This document shows positions 33,634 to 42,285 of a stretch of 64,000 nucleotides of DNA, in pieces. Positions within the stretch are counted from its first letter, which is position 1, and each line of letters begins with the position of its first letter. The stretch is from Saccharopolyspora phatthalungensis. GTDB lineage: Bacteria; Actinomycetota; Actinomycetes; Mycobacteriales; Pseudonocardiaceae. The position numbers and the translations under genes are program-made. The DNA lies in assembly GCF_014203395.1 (NCBI RefSeq), contig NZ_JACHIW010000001.1:4571501-4635500 (forward strand), in the 5' to 3' direction. The notes beneath the pieces are model-generated. The model was not told the origin of the DNA. It did no database searches and saw nothing but the letters and a program-made list of their open reading frames with translations.

Positions 33634-35997
33634 ATGGCGGGTTCATTATTGGGGACCGAAGTCCAACGGGTCGAAGACCCGGAGCTGCTCCGGGGCCGGG
33701 GCACCTACGTCGGCAACCTTGATCTCGATGGCATGCTGCACCTGGCTTTCGTCCGCTCGCCGGTCGCGCACGCGCGCCTGGCAAGCGTCGAGGTCAAGGC
33801 CGCTGCCGCCGCGCCGGGCATCGTCGCGGCGTTCGCCGCAGCAGATCTGGATGTGCCGGTCCCGCCACCCTTCATCGAACTCAACTCGCGCTGCGAACGG
33901 CCGCCGCTGGCCACCGACCGAGTGCGTTTCGTCGGTGAGGCGGTCGCGGTGATCGTCGGCGAGAGCGCCGCCGCGGTCGCCGACGCGATCGAACTGGTCG
34001 ACGTCGACTACGACCCGCTGCCCGTCGTCGCGGACCCGGAGCAGGCTCTGGAGCCCGCAGCGGAACAACAGTTTCCGGAGCTGGGTTCGAATGTGGCCGG
34101 CGGGTATCGCGACGCCGCCGGGGCAGACGTGCTGGCCGGCGCCGACGTCGTGGTGCGGGCCCGGATCGAGAACCAGCGCGTCGCCGTGGTTCCGCTGGAG
34201 GGCAACGCGATCGCTGTGCAGCCGGGCGGGCCGGACGAGGACTATGAAGTCACAGTGCACGTCTCGACACAGATGCCGCATGGCGTGCGCAACGGGCTGG
34301 CCAAGACTTTCGGCTGGGATCCGAAGCGGGTGCGGGTGATCTCGCCACACGTCGGCGGCGCGTTCGGTGGCAAGGCCGGCACGATCGTTGAGCACGCGGT
34401 GGCCGTCGCGGTCGCCCGGCGCCTGGGACGGCCGGTCCGGTGGGTCGAGACGCGCTCGGAGAACATGCAGGCCATGCCGCATGGCCGCGCGCAGGTGCAG
34501 TTCGCGGAGTTAGGGCTCAAGCGCGACGGCACCATCGTCGGGCTCCGTTGCCGCGTCATCGGCGATGCCGGTGCCTACGCGGGCTTCGGTGGCGGGTTGG
34601 CAATGGGATCTACGCGCATGATGGCGCAGGGCGTCTATCAGATCCCGAAGATCAGCTATGACGCCTTGGCAGCGATCACCAACACCACGCCGATCGGCGC
34701 GTTCCGCGGCGCGGGACGGCCCGAAGCCGCGGCGATGCTGGAGCGGCTGATGGATCTGGCCGCCGCCGAGCTGGATATGGACCCGGTCGCGTTGCGGCGT
34801 AAGAACTTCCTCGTGCCGGAGTCCTTCCCGTACAAGACGGTGGTCGGCGCCAACTACGACAGCGGCGACTACGAGCGGCCCTTTGCCGAGGCGCTGCGGC
34901 TGGCCGGCTACGAGGCGTTACGCGCCGAGCAAACTCGTCGCATCGCCGCCGGCGAGCACCTGCTACTGGGCATCGGGGTGAGCGCCTACGTGGAGATCAC
35001 CGGTGGGGGCGCGGGGGAGTACGCCGAGGTCGAGGTGCACGAGAGCGGTGCCCGGATCAAGGTCGGCACCTCCGCCCACGGCCAGGGGCACGCGACCTCG
35101 TTCGCCATGATCGTGTCCGACAGGCTCGGCATTCCGATGGAGTCGATCGAGTTCGTTCAGTCCGACACCGAGCAGGTGCCGCGCGGTTCGGGAACCGGCG
35201 GGTCGAGGTCGCTGCAGATCGCCGGTAGTGCGGTGCAGGAGGCCGGCGATCTGGTGCTGCGGAAGGCCAAGGAACTCGCCGCGTCCCGGCTTGAGGCGTC
35301 GGTCGACGACATCCAGTTGACCGACGATGGCAGGCTCGGCGTGGCCGGGGTGCCGAGCGCGACGGTCGCCTGGGCGGAGCTCGCCCGGGCCGCCGCGGAC
35401 GGCGGTGACCGGCTGGCGGCGAACATCGACTTCGCCCCGGCGGGCGCGACGTTCCCGTTCGGCGGGCACGTGTCGGTGGTCGAGGTGGACGTGGAGACCG
35501 GGTTTGTCCGGCCGTTACGCCACATCGCGGTGGACGACTGCGGCCGGGTGCTCAACCCGATGATCGTGCGCGGTCAGCAGCACGGCGGCGCGGCTCAGGG
35601 CATCGCGCAGGCGTTGTGGGAGCAGGTGACCTTCGACGTCGACGGCAATCCGGAGACCGGCACCCTGGCCGACTACACGATTCCGTCGGCGGCTGACCTG
35701 CCGTCCTTCGAGGTGTCGAACACCGAGACGCCGAGCCCGCACAACCCGTTGGGCGCCAAGGGAATCGGCGAGTCCGCCACCATCGGTTCCACGCCTGCGG
35801 TGCAGAACGCGGTGATCGACGCGCTGAAGCACCTGGGGGTGCGGCACATCGACATGCCGACCACCCCGGAGCGCGTGTGGGCCGCGATCCAGGCCGGTAG
35901 CTCGGCGACCTACTGGAAGGAACCGCCGGCGGTCTTCGGCACGCTGCCGGTGCGCCCCCAGGAAGCGCCGGACGAAGCGGACGAAGCCGTGGTGTGA
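33634..35997 (+). CDS. CoxL/xanthine-dehydrogenase-family molybdopterin-binding subunit
   Basis: A 787-residue large subunit. HVGGAFGGKAG and the C-terminal GAKGIGESAT (active-site Glu) are intact. The loop reads GAFRGAGRPEA, the form II pattern, not the AYxCSFR of true CO dehydrogenase. Partner FAD and 2Fe-2S subunits are not encoded nearby. It probably oxidises an aldehyde, purine or N-heterocycle if partners are supplied from elsewhere. Confidence 0.88.
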   Translation: MAGSLLGTEVQRVEDPELLRGRGTYVGNLDLDGMLHLAFVRSPVAHARLASVEVKAAAAAPGIVAAFAAADLDVPVPPPFIELNSRCERPPLATDRVRFVGEAVAVIVGESAAAVADAIELVDVDYDPLPVVADPEQALEPAAEQQFPELGSNVAGGYRDAAGADVLAGADVVVRARIENQRVAVVPLEGNAIAVQPGGPDEDYEVTVHVSTQMPHGVRNGLAKTFGWDPKRVRVISPHVGGAFGGKAGTIVEHAVAVAVARRLGRPVRWVETRSENMQAMPHGRAQVQFAELGLKRDGTIVGLRCRVIGDAGAYAGFGGGLAMGSTRMMAQGVYQIPKISYDALAAITNTTPIGAFRGAGRPEAAAMLERLMDLAAAELDMDPVALRRKNFLVPESFPYKTVVGANYDSGDYERPFAEALRLAGYEALRAEQTRRIAAGEHLLLGIGVSAYVEITGGGAGEYAEVEVHESGARIKVGTSAHGQGHATSFAMIVSDRLGIPMESIEFVQSDTEQVPRGSGTGGSRSLQIAGSAVQEAGDLVLRKAKELAASRLEASVDDIQLTDDGRLGVAGVPSATVAWAELARAAADGGDRLAANIDFAPAGATFPFGGHVSVVEVDVETGFVRPLRHIAVDDCGRVLNPMIVRGQQHGGAAQGIAQALWEQVTFDVDGNPETGTLADYTIPSAADLPSFEVSNTETPSPHNPLGAKGIGESATIGSTPAVQNAVIDALKHLGVRHIDMPTTPERVWAAIQAGSSATYWKEPPAVFGTLPVRPQEAPDEADEAVV

Positions 35998-36057
35998 TCC
36001 GGAAGTTTCCCCTTTTCCAGCAAGGGTTTCGGACGGCACCCGGGGCCGGTGTTCGGG

Positions 36058-36534
36058 TCAGGCGCGTTGCGCGCCCGGCGGCCAGACGACCGTGACGGAG
36101 AGTCCGCGGTCGTGTGCGGCCGCGACGATATCGGCGGTGCCGCCCGGCCCGCGGGCCGGGCGGCCGTCCCAGACGGCGATCAGGTGGTCGGCGGTGTCGA
36201 GCATGCGCAGGCCGGCCGCCAGGTAGGCCGGCGGCTCCGGGGCGACGAAGTCGAGCTCGATGATCTCGGATGCCTTGGCGCAGAGCGCGTCGAAAGTCGC
36301 ATGGTGCGGCTCGGGCTGCCCGGCGCGGTACTCGCTGGCCGGGATGATCACGGACAGCCGACCGCCGTGGGCCAGCACGAGCCGCGCGAAGATGCTGTCC
36401 GCGCCATCGGCCAGGCAGGTCACGCCGACAAGCTCGGCGGCCCGGTAGCCGCCGATTTCCGCCCGCAGCCGGCTTTCCACGAGGCGAGCCGTTTCCACTG
36501 GCAGTTCCCGGTGCCCGGTGATCGCGACTCGCAT
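36058..36534 (-). CDS. SLOG-like Rossmann-fold protein
   Basis: A 158-residue protein. The N-terminal MRVAITGHRELP and the central CLADGADSIFARLVLAHGG resemble SLOG/DprA-like nucleotide-binding folds, and ADHLIAVWDGRPARGPGGTA is the typical C-terminal loop. It is predicted to bind a nucleotide-derived ligand. No effector domain is attached and neighbours give no hint. Confidence 0.6.
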   Translation of the reverse strand: MRVAITGHRELPVETARLVESRLRAEIGGYRAAELVGVTCLADGADSIFARLVLAHGGRLSVIIPASEYRAGQPEPHHATFDALCAKASEIIELDFVAPEPPAYLAAGLRMLDTADHLIAVWDGRPARGPGGTADIVAAAHDRGLSVTVVWPPGAQRA

Positions 36535-36647
36535 CGAAGTGGCTCCTGTTCCTAGGGTCTGTTTTATCTGCGGCGTAAGTCATTTGCGGTGTGGGACTGG
36601 GTCGCGCAAGCACCGCTGCCACGGATCTGCCCCGATTATCGGGCGGA

Positions 36648-37178
36648 TCAGGACTCTTTGCGGCGCGTCCGGTAGGCGCGCATCTTGTGGCGCGCTCCGC
36701 AGCTGTCCATGCTGCACCAGGTGCTGTTGTTGGCCGGCGAGCGGTCGTAGTACAGCCAGCGGCAGTCGTCGGCGTGGCAGACCTTGAGCCGACCGGGCTT
36801 GCCGGTGAGCCCGTCCAGGGCCAGGGCCGCGATGAGCCGGCCGATCAGGCGCTCGACCTCGGTGCCGTTCGCTGTCGGGATCACCACCTGGCCGTCCTGC
36901 CACTGCGGTGGCCGCAGCAGTCGGCTCGCGTAGTCGTTCAGCCCCGTTGAATCGGTTCCGGCGAGGTGGCCGCGGATCGTCTCGCGGGCGCGGACTAGTT
37001 CTTGGTGTGCGGGTTCGTCGAGCTCGTCGGCCGCGTCGTGCCAACCGTGCTCGCGCAACCAGGTCTGCGTACTCGCCAGGTCGGCCAAGGCGTCTTCGCC
37101 GTACCGGAAGCGTGCCGAATTGCCGAACGCCTCGACTGGTGCCAGCTTGCCCGGTGCGGCCGGGCGGTCGTGTGCCAC
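36648..37178 (-). CDS. CGNR zinc-finger transcriptional regulator
   Basis: A 176-residue protein. An ABATE-like N-terminal stress-sensing domain precedes the CGNR zinc finger (CHADDCRWLYYD, then CSMDSCGARHKMRAYRTRR). It is divergent from the alpha/beta hydrolase at 37246, with a 9-bp inverted repeat between them, and probably represses itself and that gene. Confidence 0.88.
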   Translation of the reverse strand: MAHDRPAAPGKLAPVEAFGNSARFRYGEDALADLASTQTWLREHGWHDAADELDEPAHQELVRARETIRGHLAGTDSTGLNDYASRLLRPPQWQDGQVVIPTANGTEVERLIGRLIAALALDGLTGKPGRLKVCHADDCRWLYYDRSPANNSTWCSMDSCGARHKMRAYRTRRKES

Positions 37179-37186
37179 ACGTCAAG

Positions 37187-37215
37187 GTTACCATCTTAGA
37201 CTATTTGATGGTAAC
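37187..37215. promoter_or_regulatory. Operator-like inverted repeat between CGNR regulator and hydrolase
   Basis: GTTACCATC (37187-37195) and GATGGTAAC (37207-37215) form a perfect 9-bp inverted repeat with an 11-base spacer in the 67-base divergent promoter region. Confidence 0.65.
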
Positions 37216-37245
37216 GTTACCGGCAAAGGCGGACGGGAGGTTGGG

Positions 37246-38064
37246 ATGAGCTGGGAGTTGCCCGAGCGGCACGAGTCGGCGCACGGGACGGTCCGCTGGG
37301 CGAGCATGGGGGAGGGAGATCCGGTCGTGCTGCTGCACGGGACGCCGTTCTCGTCGTATGTCTGGCGCGATGTCGCCGTTGCGCTCAGCGCCCGGCACCA
37401 GGTGTTCGTCTGGGACATGCCCGGCTACGGGCAGTCCGAAATGCGTGAGGGCCAGGACGTCTCGCTAGCCGCCCAGCAGGCGGTTTTCACCGATCTGCTG
37501 CGGCACTGGAACCTGCGCACCACCTCGGTCGTCGCCCACGACTTCGGCGGCGCGGTGGCGCTGCGAACCGCTTTGCTTGACGGCGTCCAATATGGACGGC
37601 TGGCGCTGGTGGACGCGGTCAGTGTGCGTCCCTGGGGCTCGGACTTCTTCCGTCTGGTGCGCGAGAATTCCGAGGTCTTCGCGGCCCTTCCGCCGCATCT
37701 GCACGAGGCGCTGGTCCGTCGCTACATCACGACGGCGGCGCACCGCGAACTGCGCGGTGACGTCCTGGACGCGCTGGTCACGCCCTGGCTGGGCGAGGCG
37801 GGCCAACCGGCTTTCTACCGCCAGATCCGCCAGGCCGACGAGCGCTTCACCCGCGAAGTGGAGGACCGCTACGCCGAGCTGGCCTGCCCGGTCCTGATCG
37901 CCTGGGGCGACCGGGACGACTGGCTGCCCGCAGACCGGGCCAAGCGCCTGGCGGAGCGAATCCCGCACGCCCGCCTGACCTGGATCGACCAAGCCGGCCA
38001 CCTGGTCCAAGAGGACAACCCGGCCGCCCTCACAGCCAACCTGACCGAATTCCTCGCCGAATGA
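37246..38064 (+). CDS. Alpha/beta hydrolase with Asp nucleophile (haloalkane-dehalogenase-like)
   Basis: A 272-residue protein from ATG 37246 after GGAGG. VLLHGTPFSSYVWRD supplies the oxyanion region, VVAHDFGGAVAL has Asp at the nucleophile elbow, and DQAGHLVQED carries the catalytic His. Asp nucleophiles are used by haloalkane dehalogenases and epoxide hydrolases. It is controlled most likely by the divergent CGNR regulator. Confidence 0.85.
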   Translation: MSWELPERHESAHGTVRWASMGEGDPVVLLHGTPFSSYVWRDVAVALSARHQVFVWDMPGYGQSEMREGQDVSLAAQQAVFTDLLRHWNLRTTSVVAHDFGGAVALRTALLDGVQYGRLALVDAVSVRPWGSDFFRLVRENSEVFAALPPHLHEALVRRYITTAAHRELRGDVLDALVTPWLGEAGQPAFYRQIRQADERFTREVEDRYAELACPVLIAWGDRDDWLPADRAKRLAERIPHARLTWIDQAGHLVQEDNPAALTANLTEFLAE

Positions 38065-38095
38065 CCGGTCCCGGAGGTGGTTTCGCCGGACATCG

Positions 38096-39259
38096 TCAAT
38101 TGAGAACTGAGCCCAGCCTCGCGAGCAACTCCTCCAGCAGTGGCAGCGAAGTCGCGTGGTTGAAGCGGACGAAGCCTTGGCCGGCCGCCGAACCGGGCGG
38201 CGCGAAGTCCGTTCCTGGGACGACCCGGACGCGGGCCTTGCGCAGCAAAACTTCGGCCGGTTCCGGACCCAGCTCGCGGACGTCCAACCAAGCCAGGTAA
38301 CCGGCCTGACCGCGATGCCAGCGAACCTGCGGGCGCTCGTCCACCCACGCCTGCAACCGGTCGCGGGCGCGGTCCAGGTAGCTGCGCACCGCCGTCAGCC
38401 AGCCGTCGTCGTCCCGCCACAGTGCGGTCGCGACGGCGATTCCGGGTACTGCGGTGCGCATCTTCTCGTACGGCGGGATGGTGTCGAGGACGTGCTTCGT
38501 GGACTCTTGGCACACCAGCACGGCGGACTTGAGTCCCGGCACGTTCCACCCTTTGGACACGCTGCTGACCGCGACGGCGTGTGACGCGGCCAGCTCGCTG
38601 ACCGCCGCGTAGGGGATGAAATCCTGGTCACCCGCGCGCAGCGGCGCGTGGATTTCGTCGCTGATCACGAAAGCCCCATACCGGTCGGCCAGTTCGGCGA
38701 TCGCCTGCAACTCGGCGGGCGACCACACCCGGCCCGTCGGATTGTGCGGGTGGCAGAGCAGTATTGCCCGCGCGCCTGCCGCGAGGGTGTCGGCGACCGC
38801 GTCGAAGTCGATCCGCCAGCCGTCGTCGGTGTGCCGTAGCGGGCATTCCCGGATCGGCCGGTCGAGGTGGGCGAGCATGACCAGGAACGGGGGATAGGCC
38901 GGGGTCAGCACCACGACTCCGTCGCCGGGCTCGGTCAACCGGCGCACCGCCGCTTCGAGCCCGGCCATCACGTCGCAGACGGGCGAGAGCAGCGCGGGAT
39001 CGACGCGCCAATGCTGTTCCCGCGCAACCCAATCGGCGAACGCCGCGAGGTACTCGCCGAGCACTGGATAGCCGAAGTCGGAACGGTCGACCAACTCTCG
39101 CAGCACGGTGCGGGCCACCTGGCAGAGCGGGTAGTCCATCTCGGCGAGCCAGGCGGGCAGCACGTCCGGCTCGACCTGGGACCACTTCTGCGTGCGGCGC
39201 AACCGCAGCTCATCGGCGCGCAGGGCATCGAACTCGGCGTGCAACTCAGCGATGGTCAT
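38096..39259 (-). CDS. MalY/PatB-type PLP aminotransferase (C-S beta-lyase)
   Basis: A 387-residue fold-type I PLP enzyme. LPAWLAEMDYPLC near the N-terminus is the MalY/PatB signature, LCHPHNPTGRVW and SDEIHAPL are the PLP-pocket motifs, and the Schiff-base Lys lies in SVSKGWNVPG. It cleaves cystathionine or cysteine conjugates to thiol, pyruvate and ammonia. Single gene. Confidence 0.88.
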   Translation of the reverse strand: MTIAELHAEFDALRADELRLRRTQKWSQVEPDVLPAWLAEMDYPLCQVARTVLRELVDRSDFGYPVLGEYLAAFADWVAREQHWRVDPALLSPVCDVMAGLEAAVRRLTEPGDGVVVLTPAYPPFLVMLAHLDRPIRECPLRHTDDGWRIDFDAVADTLAAGARAILLCHPHNPTGRVWSPAELQAIAELADRYGAFVISDEIHAPLRAGDQDFIPYAAVSELAASHAVAVSSVSKGWNVPGLKSAVLVCQESTKHVLDTIPPYEKMRTAVPGIAVATALWRDDDGWLTAVRSYLDRARDRLQAWVDERPQVRWHRGQAGYLAWLDVRELGPEPAEVLLRKARVRVVPGTDFAPPGSAAGQGFVRFNHATSLPLLEELLARLGSVLN

Positions 39260-39355
39260 TCTCGCGATTATGCGGCGTACTGAGTCGTGAGTGAAGGTGC
39301 CGCGACGTTGCGCACACCCAGGGGTGTGCGCAACGTTCGTCGTTTGCGGGAACGA

Positions 39356-40006
39356 TCACAGGGTGAGCTTCCATTGGTGCTCGCCATGCGGCTCGTCGAT
39401 CCACACCCACTGATCGTCCGCCTCGACGGTCACCCCGAGCCGCGACCACCCCGGTTCACCGGCAGCTTGCCAGAGCTGGTGTGCCTTTTCGACTGCCGTC
39501 CACAGCGGTGTCGGGCCGCTCTCGGTCACCGACCATGTCCCGTCAGGCGTCGGTTCGAGCATCACGGACGCGTACGAGCCATCCGGCGCGGTGATGGTCC
39601 CGGCCGTGGGTCGGCGGGTATCCGGGTCGAACCGCATCCCGAACCGCGTGCCGTTGGGCAGGCCGGTGAAGTGCGCGAGGAACCACACCACCCGGTTGTT
39701 CTCCCAAGGGTTCGGGGGCGCGCTCGTGGTCCGCGTGTGCGCAACCGCATCGCTCGGCGTGTGCAGCACGCGGGACCGTTCCCGGTGGTGTCGTATCACC
39801 ATGAGTTCCAGTCCGGCGCGGCTGCCGTCTTCGAGGTGTGCCAGCAGGGCATTGCTTGCCACGGTGTTCGCGGCGGGCACTTCGCACATCAGCTCGGCTA
39901 CTTCCTGGCGCGCTCGCTCATACACCCAGTGCAGGTGCTGGGCGTGCTCTTGCACTTTCGCCAAGTTCAAGATCAAGGCGTTGAGTTTCTCCTTGGTATT
40001 GCTCAT
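39356..40006 (-). CDS. Orphan copy of the graspetide-methyltransferase C-terminal domain
   Basis: A 216-residue protein. Residues 1-90 are helical (KLNALILNLAKVQEHAQHLH). From about residue 93 (TTSAPPNPWENNRVVWFLAH) to the end it aligns with residues 263-390 of the PIMT-like methyltransferase at 3574-4746, at about 55% identity by eye, including DP-TR, TITA-DGS, ESG-T-LW-AVE-AHQLW and QWVWID-P-GEH-W. No methyltransferase domain is present. It is the last gene of a four-gene overlapping operon. A peptide- or partner-binding role is my inference. Confidence 0.7.
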   Translation of the reverse strand: MSNTKEKLNALILNLAKVQEHAQHLHWVYERARQEVAELMCEVPAANTVASNALLAHLEDGSRAGLELMVIRHHRERSRVLHTPSDAVAHTRTTSAPPNPWENNRVVWFLAHFTGLPNGTRFGMRFDPDTRRPTAGTITAPDGSYASVMLEPTPDGTWSVTESGPTPLWTAVEKAHQLWQAAGEPGWSRLGVTVEADDQWVWIDEPHGEHQWKLTL

Positions 40007-40389
40007 CGATTCACCCCATGTACGGTTGAGCCCGGCCAGGATTCGCCGCAGCAGCCCCGATGTCGTAAGAGCGCGTCACGGTCGCTAGCCAGTGGGAAAG
40101 ATGCGCGGTCGGCGACCGGTAGTCCGGGCTGGACAAGGGGCAGGATTCGGCTTTCTTCGTTCGCGATGTCGTCGGCGAGGTCGCCGCGAAGCTGCACCGT
40201 GCGCGGCTCGCGTTCGCGGAGGCGGTGTCGGCCGCCGCTGGTCTCTGACTCCACCCGCGCGATCAGGTAGGAGACCGTCAACGCACCCTGGCCACCCCCG
40301 GAATGCCGGGCGGGGGCGTAGTAAAGCGTCGCCCACACCGCGAGTGCACCGACGACAAGCACGCCGGTCGAGACGAGCGCGGGCGTCAC
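40003..40389 (-). CDS. Hypothetical protein with N-terminal membrane helix
   Basis: A 128-residue protein overlapping both neighbours by ATGA. One hydrophobic helix (LVSTGVLVVGALAVWATLYY) leads, followed by an Arg/Glu-rich soluble tail. No family recognised. Third gene of the operon 40870-39356. Confidence 0.6.
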   Translation of the reverse strand: MTPALVSTGVLVVGALAVWATLYYAPARHSGGGQGALTVSYLIARVESETSGGRHRLREREPRTVQLRGDLADDIANEESRILPLVQPGLPVADRASFPLASDRDALLRHRGCCGESWPGSTVHGVNR

Positions 40390-40634
40390 TGGTCGGCCCT
40401 CGGCGGCTCGATGGCCGGTTGCTGGCCGGTTTCATTGACCCGCAACGAGTCGACGACCGGGCCCTGACGGGTCGTCGACCCAACGCGCAGCGCGGCGGCG
40501 AGGGCGTCGAGATAGCTGGCCAGGCGCGCACGGTCGGCGTCTTTGTAGAGGCCCCGCTCCACGTCACCGACGGCGAGACACAGCGCCGCGATCACGCCCC
40601 GGATCCGCAACGCGAGCTCGTGGGCGGTGCTCAT
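40386..40634 (-). CDS. Hypothetical small helical protein
   Basis: An 82-residue helical protein (ALRIRGVIAALCLAVGDVER, YLDALAAALRVG) with ATGA overlaps on both sides. No family recognised. Second gene of the operon. Confidence 0.6.
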   Translation of the reverse strand: MSTAHELALRIRGVIAALCLAVGDVERGLYKDADRARLASYLDALAAALRVGSTTRQGPVVDSLRVNETGQQPAIEPPRADQ

Positions 40635-40870
40635 TTCGCACCGACCGCGTGCGGCGTCGGGGTGTTAGCGCGGCCGTGCACCTTGTCGTTGCAGGCCGGG
40701 CATTTGTCCCAAAGCCAAGCCAGAGTGGTGTTTTCCGCGGCCAGTTGATAGCCGCACAGGGTGGCCACCACGAAACCGGTCGGGTAGCCCTTGCGAGGTC
40801 TGGTGTCGGTGCTGGCGTGCCGCAGGCCACCGGCAGGCGCCCAGCTGAACGGATGGGGCTGATACGACAT
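40631..40870 (-). CDS. Small zinc-finger protein
   Basis: A 79-residue protein. FSWAPAGGLRHAS, LCGYQL and WLWDKCPACNDKVHG suggest a zinc site from CG, CxxC and His. Similar small zinc-finger proteins often precede XRE-DUF5753 loci in actinomycetes. First gene of the operon, divergent from the regulator at 41005. Confidence 0.65.
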   Translation of the reverse strand: MSYQPHPFSWAPAGGLRHASTDTRPRKGYPTGFVVATLCGYQLAAENTTLAWLWDKCPACNDKVHGRANTPTPHAVGAK

Positions 40871-40909
40871 GAAGCCTCCCCACTAAGCTGTCTCCAGCAG
40901 CGGATCTGC

Positions 40910-40940
40910 TGCATGCATCAGTATCTGATGCATGCAGCAA
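40910..40940. promoter_or_regulatory. Perfect 14-bp inverted-repeat operator candidate
   Basis: GCTGCATGCATCAG (40910-40923) and its exact complement (40927-40940) flank TAT. It is 39 bases before the minus-strand operon start and 64 before the XRE regulator start, so one bound protein could control both directions. Confidence 0.7.
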
Positions 40941-41004
40941 TTCCGCTAGTGCTCCAATCGGCTGATGGTGCCGTGACGATCTGTGCACGGCTTACGATTG
41001 CTGC

Positions 41005-41847
41005 ATGGCAAGCAGCGCTGACACCCCGCGCGCCCGAGCATTGGGAGCGGAACTACGACAGGCACGCGAGCGGCGCGGGTATTCGACACGCAAGCTTGCC
41101 GAGATCATCGGCCGCAGCAGCTCGCATATATCGAGATGGGAAAACGGACGGCTCAACCCCAGCGAGGCCGATACCGCAACCGTCCTTGCGGTCCTGGGTG
41201 TCAACGGCGCTGATCGTGACCGGCTGCTCGAACTGGCCCGCGATGCACTCGACCCGAACTGGGTCGCTCCGGGCATCGACAAGCAACTCGCCGCGTTGAC
41301 CGAGTACGAGCGAACCGCGCAGACAATCACCAACGTCGAGCCGCTGATGATCCCGGGGCTTTTGCAGACCTATGAATACGCCCGTCACATCATGATCGCG
41401 TTCGGAGCTTCGCGCGGAGAGGCAGAGCAACGCGCAACGCTCCGCATCGGACGACAGCATGTGCTGACCGACGCACCGGCCAAGCAACTTGTCGCGATTG
41501 TCGGCGAGTACGCGCTGCGATATCCGGTCTGCCCCGACGATGTGATGGTTGGCCAGCTGCGTCACCTGCAACGTATAGCCGAGCTCGACAATGTCATGCT
41601 TCATGTGCTGCCAATGGACCGGCCAGCAGCCGCGATGCTCAGCGGCTCGTGGGCGCTCCTTGAGTTCTCGCGGACGAAACCGGTGCTGCATCTTGAGCAC
41701 TTTGGTTCGTCAGCGACGATCACCGACGAGAAGACGGTGGAAAGTTACAGGCACGCAGTGGATACGCTGCGCGGGTTGGCGATGAGCCCAGCAGAGGCAA
41801 CCGAGCTCATCGCCGATGTCATCAGATCCAAGGAGACGACATCATGA
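41005..41847 (+). CDS. XRE-family regulator with DUF5753 domain
   Basis: A 280-residue protein. The HTH is LGAELRQARERRGYSTRKLA, then SSSHISRWENGRLNP; the DUF5753 part contains EPLMIPGLLQTYEYARHI and VMLHVLPMDRP. It overlaps the first DUF397 gene by ATGA. The 14-bp inverted repeat upstream is its probable operator. It is a more distant relative of the regulator at 576-1430. Confidence 0.88.
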   Translation: MASSADTPRARALGAELRQARERRGYSTRKLAEIIGRSSSHISRWENGRLNPSEADTATVLAVLGVNGADRDRLLELARDALDPNWVAPGIDKQLAALTEYERTAQTITNVEPLMIPGLLQTYEYARHIMIAFGASRGEAEQRATLRIGRQHVLTDAPAKQLVAIVGEYALRYPVCPDDVMVGQLRHLQRIAELDNVMLHVLPMDRPAAAMLSGSWALLEFSRTKPVLHLEHFGSSATITDEKTVESYRHAVDTLRGLAMSPAEATELIADVIRSKETTS

Positions 41848-42044
41848 CGGTACCGCAGGCCCCCGAAGGCTGGCGGAAATCGACGGTCAGTGGCGGACAG
41901 ACCAACTGCGTCGAGGTCGGCAGGGCCGGTGATGGCGCTGCCGTTCGCGACACGAAGGACCGGGCAGCCGGGTACTTCACCGCGACCGCTGGCCAGTGGT
42001 CGGCGTTTATTGCCGCTGTGAAGGGTGATCGGTTCGAGGTCTGA
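41844..42044 (+). CDS. DUF397 family protein, first tandem copy
   Basis: A 66-residue protein with WRKSTVSGGQTNCVEVGRAG, VRDTKDRAAGYFT and WSAFIAAVKGDRFEV. Translationally coupled to the XRE-DUF5753 regulator (ATGA). The third and last elements of the family pattern are intact. Confidence 0.88.
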   Translation: MTVPQAPEGWRKSTVSGGQTNCVEVGRAGDGAAVRDTKDRAAGYFTATAGQWSAFIAAVKGDRFEV

Positions 42045-42053
42045 ACCTAGGTG

Positions 42054-42100
42054 AACGAAAGCGGTCCTCGATCGGAGTGTGATCGGGGGCCGCTTTCGTT
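42054..42100 (+). terminator. Hairpin terminator after DUF397 copy 1
   Basis: AACGAAAGCGG (42054-42064) pairs with CCGCTTTCGTT (42090-42100). Confidence 0.7.
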
Positions 42101-42285
42101 CGTTGAACGCGCGTTAGACCGGGCCGGGGAACACAGCCTTGTCAGTCATGAACGTGGGCTGCAATGCTCGCTGGAACTTGCCCGGCTGCACAGTGACCGC
42201 GAACGACTGCTCATGGGAGATGGCGATGGGCCCGGCCGTGTCATCCAAGCTCATCGCCGACGTCATCAAAGAAGGAGACGACATC

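Larger units (their letters stand above)
41804..42100 (+). repeat. Tandem duplication, copy 1
   Basis: Spans the last codons of the XRE regulator, a DUF397 gene and its hairpin terminator. It is repeated at 42248-42540 with high identity; the segment 42042-42096 is essentially identical to 42484-42538. Confidence 0.85.

Noticed and set aside
33634..35997. True carbon monoxide dehydrogenase
   Set aside because: The active-site loop is GAFRGAGR (form II), not AYxCSFR, and partner subunits are missing.
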